A DNA stretch of 64,000 nucleotides. It comes from Closterium sp. Naga37s-1. Lineage: Eukaryota; Streptophyta; Zygnematophyceae; Desmidiales; Closteriaceae. The notes beneath the pieces are model-generated. The model did no database searches. It was not told the DNA's origin and saw only the letters and a program-made list of their open reading frames with translations. Of the stretch, positions 55,456-64,000 are shown piece after piece. Location: assembly GCA_947471745.1 (NCBI GenBank), contig CANJKZ010000063.1:909001-973000 (forward strand). The letters run 5' to 3'. The position numbers and the translations under genes were made by a program. Position 1 is the stretch's first letter. Every line of letters starts with the position of its first letter.

Positions 55456-58327
55456 GGTGTTGGTTGACTAGTCGAAGAATGGGTTGCTGTAACTCCTTTT
55501 TCGGGATAGGTATGGGTGGTGTAGTGTAGCGTCAAGATTGTCGTGCCAAAAATCTATCAAATAATTGGCACAATGTGTGGCACCGCACAACATTGAACGT
55601 GTTAGAACACCTACGGTATTTCACGTCCAGTAGTATTCAAGTATTTGCAACCGTGGGTTGAATTTCACAGGTGTGCACAAAAAAACAACTGTGTGACTCT
55701 GCCACAGCAGGCTGCCATGCAAGAGATGCCGGGAGGCAGACCAGGTAGGGGATGGATGGATGCTGGATGGGTGTGGGGTGGGTGGGAGGATGCATACAAA
55801 TGTGGGTGGGAGTATGGGAGTTTGATACTTATGAGTACGGCACATGCGTTTGGTGGGGTTAGGGATGGCAGGAATTTCAGGCGAATCATGAGTGGGGGAA
55901 AAGGCATGTGGGGCTGTTCTCTGAAAATGGTCTCAGTTTTCATGGGTATACCCACAGTGATTGGAAAAATCTACTTGCCGATATTGCTATTCAAAAAGCA
56001 GTGCCGTCTGCTTCCGCCTTGTTAAACGTGTTAGAGGGAGAGGCGTATTGTCACGTTGAATATGCAACCCGACATCCATGCACATTTTTGTACTTCCAAG
56101 TTATCAACGTATAGATAGTAATGTTCCGTACATGTACTTCGACTATGTTGCGGCCAATTGATTCTTGTAATTTTCGCGACAAGCACTGACAAGTGTTATT
56201 GAGCGGTGCTGGAGAATGCCGGTTTGATTCCAGAATGCCAATTCAAGTGAAACACAAGCATGTGACTCTGGCGAAGTGCGATGCCACTTTGCCCCAGAAG
56301 ATTCACTGATTGATACAAACACCACACAGCAATGTTCTCCAAACGAGGACTTGGTTTCGCGCGTTGCTTATAACGACACAACCTTAGGATCAACTCAATC
56401 ATTCGTACGCGAAGCCGCTCGAGTGGTAACCCCTCGACCCCATTTCTTTCCCTACTCATCGGGATAGGCTGGATAAACTTCGTAATAGCCACACCCAAGG
56501 CGACACGGGATGCCGAGATAAGGAATGCGCGCTTCCCCACAGCCCTGCGACATGCGGGATGGAGATTCCGCATCACACACGCCAACCACACTTGCTTTCT
56601 GCGAGCAAATGTCAAGAAGACTCATGAAAGGAGGGATCGCCGCACCCCCCCACCGTCCTTCCCCGTTGCTTGCAATTCGTCTAGGCTGGAATGGAAACAG
56701 CACTCCTGCATATCGAATGCGCGCACCTGAACCGCATCCCACCACCCACCCTGCCCTACCTTTCCCGCGCCGCCTCTGCCTTCCAAGACCAAACCAGCCA
56801 CCCTTGGTTTCACCCACCCGTCCCTTGGCTTCATCCGCCCCCTTGATTTCATTCAACTCCTTGATCTCATCCGTCCCTTGATGATCTCATCCGTCCCTTG
56901 ATGATCTCATCCATCTCCAAGATTTTCACCCACACCATCTCATTCACGGATTCGAGCAATTCCCTTGATTTTCTTGCTGATAAGCAAGGACATCGACCCT
57001 TGGTTTTGCACCACCCTTGTTTCACGAAGCGCTTTGGGTTTCGTATGTCGAATGCCACTCAGCAAGCTCGGTGACTGGTATTTGGTCACGACGTTCTCTC
57101 ATTGACCCTTAAACTCAGTTCATTGCCAGGAATAGATGTATCAGCAGTGTTGGTGTTCGCCTCCCTCATGCCTCTGCTTCCAACAAACTCACATCTTCCA
57201 AGGACTTTTATTTTCAAGGATCGGCCGTCCATGACGTAAAGATAAGGCGATTCACGCCGCTCTATAGATTCTGCACAGAAAATACTTCCACAATCCCGGA
57301 GCGGCGACATGACAGACTGGCGACGACCAATCCAACAATCGTCGGTCGCTACCCCCAACCAGGCTCCCAGACCCTGCACCATGGAACCACCCGGCACCAA
57401 ACCGGATTGCATTCCACCGTCCCCGGTTAGCCCTTTCGGCGTCGAGCATATCACGAGCCCGGACAGCTACTGTTGGAGATTACGTGTGTTGGAAGCAAGG
57501 TGGTGGTGGGGCGTTTGTATGCCCCCAACCCACCGAATGTGTGACTTGTGCTCACCTTCGAGTGAGTTGCAGGTTTGCGTGGGGTTGAGGATTGACTTCG
57601 GAAGACCCATTCGATTCGGTGCCACATGGCAGCACCAGGAACATTCGAGACCCAAGGAGAATTCGGATCGGTGAAATTCGAGAGTCGAATTTCACCCTTT
57701 CGATGTTACTCGAACATTCGCGAGTGTAGCGGTTCGAGGTTACTTGTGCGATTCGATCTTGTTTGCATGCTATAAATCTGTTTTCTTTGTATTGCATGCC
57801 ATCATAGTGAAACTCAGAGTTCTTTGTACAAGGTACATTCGAACACAAATTCCAGAGAGCTTCTTTACTTGCATTCAAGAGCACCACCTAGCACGTGAAC
57901 GCCTATATCTCGGAGAATACTTAGGCGATCGACGTGTTTGACGGCTCGTTGGAAAGCTAAGACAGAGCTCTATCGTTTAGAACAACTCCCAGTTCCTGCA
58001 AAGTAGAGGAGAGTCCTCTACAACAGCTACTACGTTCGATCCCGCTCTTTCTCGTCTCACGCATCGGAGCGCATCCACACCCGTGATCCCGCCGCAGCTT
58101 ACGCCTCCCCGAATCCTTTTCGACTCCCTACGCCTCCCTACCACTTCGATCAATTATCATCGGCCAATAACGACGGTCAATATTACGCCGCGCTTCCTTC
58201 CGCCGTCCCATCCGCGCATCAGCTACGCACCTTTCCTCCTCAGCATCCCCCCCGCGCCCCTGCAGATTATCCTTGGGGTCCTGTTGCTAATCATCTTCCT
58301 CCTGAACCAACGGACTATCGCGTAGCC
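55456..58327. other. Intergenic stretch between NAA15 and the RING-H2 gene
   Basis: A 20-bp near-repeat around CTTGATGATCTCATCCGTCC lies at 56860-56925, and a hairpin with 11-bp perfect arms at 57671-57695. Otherwise there is no gene I recognise. The 3' end of NAA15 and the promoter of the downstream gene must lie here. Confidence 0.5.
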
Positions 58328-61300
58328 ATGGGCTTGAACTCTGCCTCTCCTCCACCCTTTTCGCTGGATTCGGGTGACCGCGAGTACCCCAATCATCGCG
58401 CTCCCCGTCAGCTTCATGACCAGTCGTCTCAGGCGACACTATTGCAGCAAGCCCTCCAGCATTCCCTGCAGCAGCAACACCAACAACAACAGCACCAGCA
58501 ACAGCAGCAGCAACAGCACCAGCGCTTCACTTCCTCCGGCTACACCCATCAAGACACCAGCAATTTCCATCCCTCACCGCATGCGTCAACCACACCACCG
58601 TTATCAACTCCGCCAATCTCCCCTCTTTCCACGGCCCTTCTCCCGCCCGCTTCCGCCCCACCGCGCCTGTTGCGCGCGCGCTCGCCCGCCCCCCGCCCGT
58701 CCGACTCCTCCACCTCCCCGTTGGCGCGTCCCGTTCCGCTCAACTCCCGCGTGTGGCTGGCAATCGAGCTGCTCTGCATCCTGGCGCAAATCTCCGCGGG
58801 CGTGTGCGTGCTCGCGCTTTTCCCCCACGAGAAGCCCCCGGTACCGCTGCGCCTGTGGATACTCGGTTACACGCTCGGCTGCCTCTTGCTCCTCCCGCTT
58901 CTGTACTTTCGCTACACTCACCGCGCCCTCCGCAACGGCGGGGACTTTCTACTGTGGCAGCAGCAGCAGGAGGAGGAGGAGGAGCGGCGGCGGCGGCAGT
59001 GGCGGCTGCGCGAAACGCCGTCGCGGCCTGCAATGGCGTCGTCACAGCCCATGTCGCCTCTCAGACTCCCACGTGCCGCCGCCGCCGCCTCCGTATCAGC
59101 GGTCGACATATCCTCCTCCTTACACTCCTCCATCTCCTCTTCTTCCAGTTCCTCTTCCTTCTCGTCCTTACGGCCCCGCTCGCCGGAAGGACTGCTGTTT
59201 CCGGCGGCGCAAACGGTGCCTAACACCCCATACCTAGGCGCAAGGGGGAGCGGAGGCGGAGGGGGGGCAGCGGGCGGATGGGCAACCCCTTTCCGGGCCA
59301 GCGTTACTGGAAGCGCCGAACCGGCTAGTGCTGCAGGCTTGGTGCCTGAGGCGGCCCGTGGTTTTTATCCCGAGAGGAGCAACGATATCGCGGGAGGAGG
59401 TGGATGGCCTGCTGCCAGCGGTGTAGACATGTACAGTGCAATATACTATAATGGTTATGATGATGACGATGACGAGGATGAAGTGTACGGTGCGGGGCGG
59501 TACAGCGGGTTTCGGCACATTGCGGCGGCGATCGGGGAGAGGATGCTATCGTGTGTGCGGTGGATCGTGGACGAGCTTCAAGACGACGCACGGTGAGCCC
59601 GCGGTGGTGTGCGGTTGTATAGGGTGACGTAGGGCTGTAAAGGGTGCCTTTCGGTGGGCATAGGCCAATGTGCGGTAGCATGGGGCGATGCGAGTAATAT
59701 CTTCGTATCCCAACGCATTTCTCTCCCTTTCTTCTTCCCCGTTTCCCCAAACCGGCCTTAACCTCTCTCTCTCCCACGTCTCCCCATCCCCTCGTAAACC
59801 GACCTTTGCAGGGTGTTGGCTCTAGTGGAGCGTTACAAAGTAACACTCGACTGCTTCTTCGCAGTGTGGTTCGTGCTGGGCAACGTCTGGGTGTTCGGCG
59901 CTAACTCTGCCCCCACCACTGCTCCAAACCTCTACAAGTGAGTGCTTACCTCCCCTCATAATCCTTTCACTGCTGCTCCTCTGCTGCTTACCTCCCCGTC
60001 TCTACCACTTCACTGGTGCTTCCCGCCCTCCTCCTCTACCACTTCACTGGTGCTTCCCGCCCTCCTCTACCACTTCACTGGTGCTTCCCGCCCTCCTCTA
60101 CCACTTCACTGGTGCTTCCCGCCCTCCTCTACCACTTCACTGGTGCTTCCCGCCCTCTACCACTTCACTGGTGCTTCCCGCCCTCCTCTACCACTTCACT
60201 GGTGCTTCCCGCCCTCCTCTACCACTTCACTGGTGCTTCCCGCCCTCCTCTACCACTTCACTGGTGCTTCCCGCCCTCCTCTACCACTTCACTGGTGCTT
60301 CCCGCCCTCTACCACTTCACTGGTGCTTCCCGCCCTCCTCTACCACTTCACTGGTGCTTCCCGCCCTCCTCTACCACTTCACTGGTGCTTCCCGCCCTCC
60401 TCTACCACTTCACTGGTGCTTCCCGCCCTCTACCACTTCACTGGTGCTTCCCGCCCTCCTCTACCACTTCACTGGTGCTTCCCGCCCTCCTCTACCACTT
60501 CACTGGTGCTTCCCGCCCTCCTCTACCACTTCACTGGTGCTTCCCGCCCTCCTCTACCACTTCACTGGTGCTTCCCGCCCTCCTCTACCACTTCGCTGGT
60601 CCTTCCCGCCCTCCTCTACCCTTTCCCCCCCATTTAGTACAATCAGTGGTTCTTCCCCCAATCGGACAGCCCGCTTTCTCACTCCCCATCTTCATTCTCC
60701 GCCTTGCCTCCTGCTTGCCTTCCCTTCGTCCCCATCCCCTCCACCCACCCGTATATCCAGCCTAAGCGTGCTGTTCATCACACTCAGCTGTGTCAGCTAC
60801 GCGCCATGCCCACTCCCCATCTCTCTTCCCCTCCCCCTCCCCCCCCCACCCCACTTCCCAGCCTAAGCGTGCTGTTCATAACGCTCAGCTGCGTCAGCTA
60901 CGCGCTGCCGTTCCTCCTCTGCGCTGCCATCTGCTGCTGTCTGCCCTGCCTGCTGCACCTCCTCGGCCACCCCCACCACGAAGAAAACGACCACGACCTC
61001 CTGCTGCACCTCCCCCTCCCCCCCTTGCTCCCCCGTTCTCTACATTCCCCCTTTTGCGCTCTCCCAAACGCACAGCCGCCTCTCACTCTCAGTATCCTGT
61101 CTCCCCTTTCCTCCCTCCGCCCACCCCCCTCCCCATCCCCCACCAAACAGTCTGAGCGTGCTGTTCATAACCCTCAGCTGTGTGAGCTACGCGCTGCCGT
61201 TCCTCCTCTGCGCCGCCATATGCTGCTGCCTTCCCTGCCTGCTGCACCTCCTCGGCCACCCCCACCACGACGACGAGCACGGCGGTGCATTCCCCCTCGC

Positions 61301-62774
61301 GCGCAGCAGCAGAGGCGCCACCACCGCCGCCATCACGACTCTCCCCTCGTTCAAGTACCGGAGGCTGCCGGATGGGCGGGGCGGCCGGGTGGTCCGGCTG
61401 CGAGGGAAACGTGCTGCTGCTGGCGCGGCTGCTGCTGCTGCTGCTTCTTCCGGGGCTGCTGCTGCTGGGAAAGCTGGTGTTTCCGACGGTTTCTTGAATT
61501 CCAAGATGGGTGGGAAAAGAGGCACGGGCATGGGAGGAGGAGCCTGTGAGGCAGGAGGAGGGAGGGGAGTGGTGGGAGGGAGCGGAGCAGCGCAAGGGCG
61601 AGGGGGCGTTGGGGGAGGAGCGGGCGGGTGGTTTGGGAGACTAGGCGGATATCTGACGAGACGCAGTGCTGTTGCTGCTGGCACTGCTGGCACTGCTGGT
61701 GCTGCGACTGAAAATTCTGCAGCAGCTGCTGCTGGTCCTGCTGCTGGCAGTGGTGGTGCTGCTGCTGCAGGAAATGCTGCTGCTGGTGCTGTTGGTGGGG
61801 GTAGTTGCTGCTACCAGGCCTCCTCTGCGTGTGGAGGGAGGGAGTGCGCAGATTGTGTAACCAGAACAGGAGAGAGGAGGGGGAGCGCGAAGGACAAAGA
61901 GAGTGAGAAGGAGAGTGAGAGGGAGAGGGAAGGGGGGAGTGAGAGTGAAGGGGAGTCGGATGAGGAGGAAGAGAGTGTGGTGGGGCTGCTTTGGCCTGGC
62001 ACGGACAAGCAGAGACCAGTGCGGGGGGGTGATGCTGTAAGTCTGATTCTCTTCCTTCCCTCAACCCACATATCCTCATCTCATCATTTAGCCCAGCTAA
62101 GCCTCTTGTCTCCTCGCCTCCCATACCCCCTGAACAATACCCCCTTCCTCCTCCCTTACACCCTTCCCATCCTCCTTCCTTCCCCTCATTGTCCTCCCTG
62201 TCGACTAAGTAAACCGTACCTTACCCCTATACTCACCCTGCTGTTCTCCCTCTTCTCTTCTCTTCTGTTCCATTTTCCCCAACCTCAATCCCTTGTCCCT
62301 TTTCCCTCTCCCGCCCCCGCTCCACCCCACAGCTCTGCTGCGTCTGGCTGGGTCGCTAGTGGGATGGGGTGGACTTTTGCTCTCCCTCCGTACTTATCCT
62401 CTTTTTTTTCCTTCCACCCCACCCCACCGCACCCCACAGCTCTGCTGCATCTGCCTGGGTCGCTATCGGGATTTGCCGGACTTCCCATCTCCTTCTACTT
62501 ATCCCCTACTCTGTTCTGTTCCTCCCCACCACACCCCACCGCACCCCCACTGCACCCCACCTCACCACACTGCACCCCACCGCACCCCACCCTACAGCTC
62601 TGCTGCATCTGCCTGGGTCGCTATCGGGACGGGGTGGACCTTCGAGAGCTGCCCTGCAGCCACCATTTCCACCAATCCTGTGTTGACACGTGGCTCAAGA
62701 TCAACTCCTCCTGCCCGCTCTGCAAGGAGGACATTGCAAACCGCCCGAGACTCGAGGCTGATGGTGAGATGTGA
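58328..62774 (+). CDS. Four-span RING-H2 E3 ubiquitin ligase (At1g12760/At4g11680-like), 4 exons, 817 residues
   Basis: Exons 58328-59592, 59812-59937, 61151-62036 and 62598-62774 join in phase. The N-terminus is Gln/Ser/Pro-rich. Membrane segments: [23 protein letters not shown] and [21 protein letters not shown] (exon 1), [15 protein letters not shown] (exon 2), [19 protein letters not shown] (exon 3). Exon 4 carries the RING-H2: CCICL...[16 protein letters not shown]...CPLC, with Cys and His in the C3H2C3 order. A long Ala/Gly and acidic segment in exon 3 makes it roughly twice the usual family length. Probable membrane-bound ubiquitin ligase; substrates unknown. Confidence 0.88.
59999..60615 (+). 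repeat. 31-bp array, about 20 copies (some 28 bp)
   Basis: Unit CTCTACCACTTCACTGGTGC plus TTCCCGCCCTC in intron 2 of the RING-H2 gene. The 28-bp form lacks CCT. Confidence 0.94.
60760..61000 (+). pseudogene. Two upstream copies of RING-H2 exon 3 start
   Basis: The block CCTAAGCGTGCTGTTCAT, encoding [14 protein letters not shown], occurs at 60762 (truncated after SYA) and 60862 (through LHLLGHPHH), each preceded by CAG, before the used copy at 61151. The second could splice in phase but has no convincing donor. Confidence 0.75.
62332..62480 (+). pseudogene. Two truncated copies of the RING exon
   Basis: CACAG|CTCTGCTGC starts copies at about 62332 (with C-to-G and stop changes in the RING) and 62440 ([12 protein letters not shown], then diverges). 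Both precede the complete RING exon at 62598. Confidence 0.8.
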
Positions 62775-64000
62775 CTGTAACGAGGGGTGACCATAAGCGG
62801 ATGCGGTGTAATGAGGTGTTACCATCAGTCTCCGCCCGAGACTCGAGGCTGATGGTGAGGAGTGGCTGTAATGAGGTGTGACCATAACGGGATGTGCCTG
62901 CAGCAGCAGGGCGAAATTGTGGGTGTCACCGTTTCCCATGCCTCCATGCCTCCATTCCCCATCCCTTATTTCTTGTGCCCCTCTGTCCCCCAACCATGCC
63001 ACTTGTGGTAAGGGCGGCCCTTTCCTTGCTGTGCCTTGCCCACCAACCTCTCCCCTTCACACGCTGCATCTAACCCGCATTTCCCCTGCCCTCCAATCTC
63101 GTCCTGCCACGTGTCAGCTGCAAGCATCCCCGTGGCACCTTTTGTTTGACAAGGTCCTATACCCTGCACACGTGGAGGGGTAGGCTACGACATGCCACGA
63201 TGTCAGCCACGAGATCAAATATGGGATTGCGAGAGGAATCACCGGAACCCGGGCCTGTACTTCCAAGTTTTTAGTCATGGATTTCCATCAGGCAGCAGCT
63301 CACCTTGAGCTGCTGCTGAGTAGTGCAGCAGACGCTTTAGTACCTAAATTGGGAGGGCTGGCTTGAGCTGTGGGAGTGTTTTTGGAATGAGAAGGGACAT
63401 GCACACAGTGCCTCTGTATTTATTGTTTGATTTGTTGGAAGGGCACTGCTTGTCTTTGGGTGTATTGTACACTTGATTCAAATGTTTTGAAGTACCGTAC
63501 GTACAAAAATGACAGCACATCGACTACACTTCACATTACTCATACCTCTGACTGCGGGTCGTGGCAATTTCATAGGGGGTGTCTGGATCTGAAGGTTCCT
63601 AAATTGAATGTTCATATAAAGGTGGCATTGCAACAGACCAATACGTGGGTGGTGTTCATGCGAGTGCAGGTGCGGTGAGCAGGAGGATGAGGACGGTGCT
63701 TATATTGTCCGTTTCAAAGCTCATAGTTCATCCTTCACGTTTCTTCCCATACTATGCAGTTTCCCCACCTTCTCCTGCTAGCCGCATGCATCAGCCCCTG
63801 TCTGGTCAGACATAGTACTTGCTGCTATATTCTGGCGAAATATGAAGCACTATCAAAAGCATGACGCTGGGTAAAAGTACGAAGACCACTGACGCACTCT
63901 GGATGTAAGCATAAAAACAACATTATCGCCAAATATGGCGAAAAGTTTGGTATTCAACAGGTTACATAGATACAACTAAACTGCTTTATTGGCTAAAAGA
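62775..64000. other. Downstream flank, no recognisable gene
   Basis: A short second copy of GAGACTCGAGGCTGATGGTGAG (about 62837) follows the RING exon end. The remainder is AT-richer sequence with only short frames; it probably includes the 3' UTR of the RING-H2 gene. Confidence 0.5.

Noticed and set aside
57086..57454. Minus-strand 122-codon frame between NAA15 and the RING-H2 gene
   Set aside because: No recognisable motif, no start context and no neighbouring exons.
58020..58060. Possible tRNA B-box-like GTTCGATCCC
   Set aside because: No A-box at the right distance and no acceptor stem.

Overview
The window is eukaryotic nuclear DNA from the green-plant lineage. The reasons are a plant-type RING E3 of the SIP5/DA2 class, a four-span RING-H2 protein of a plant family, the NatA auxiliary subunit NAA15 with many introns, and two LTR retrotransposons whose primer sites match the 3' end of initiator tRNA-Met. 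The very repeat-rich, GC-rich introns and low-complexity protein segments suggest a streptophyte alga or a bryophyte rather than a flowering plant; that is inference.

Layout. 1-5054 (minus): Ty3/gypsy chromovirus with 5' LTR, gag, protease, RT, RNase H, integrase and the start of a chromodomain cut by the window edge. 5071-20968 (minus): a fucosyltransferase-superfamily-like gene in at least three exons; its 8.4 kb intron holds a 40-bp satellite into which a young, complete Ty1/copia element (7010-13970, plus) inserted, and its 3.4 kb intron holds a 185-bp array made from the exon before it. 22540-27161 (minus): SIP5/DA2-type RING E3 in seven exons. 29423-55455 (plus): NAA15, 24 exons whose reading frame closes perfectly to 897 residues, spread over 26 kb, of which about 8.9 kb is one 14-bp minisatellite in intron 6. 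58328-62774 (plus): four-span RING-H2 E3 in four exons. The rest is non-coding with nothing recognisable.

The striking property is structural. Almost every intron is built from partial tandem copies of the neighbouring exon or of its splice junction (periods from 15 to about 300 bp), mostly decayed, while one complete exon copy keeps the reading frame. At least thirteen duplication junctions carry a short palindrome, best form TTTTGAGTCGACTCAAAA, found between the copies and not outside them. This palindrome-linked tandem duplication, shared by all four host genes and absent from both retrotransposons, is my main candidate for an undescribed process. It could be a tiny palindromic insert that leaves very long target duplications, or a fold-back repair signature, and it is feeding intron growth and possibly intron birth.

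The genes do not form a pathway. NAA15 acts in co-translational N-terminal acetylation, two genes are probable ubiquitin ligases and one is a probable Golgi glycosyltransferase. Exon borders were placed by hand from GT/AG sites plus frame agreement; no search or transcript data were available.
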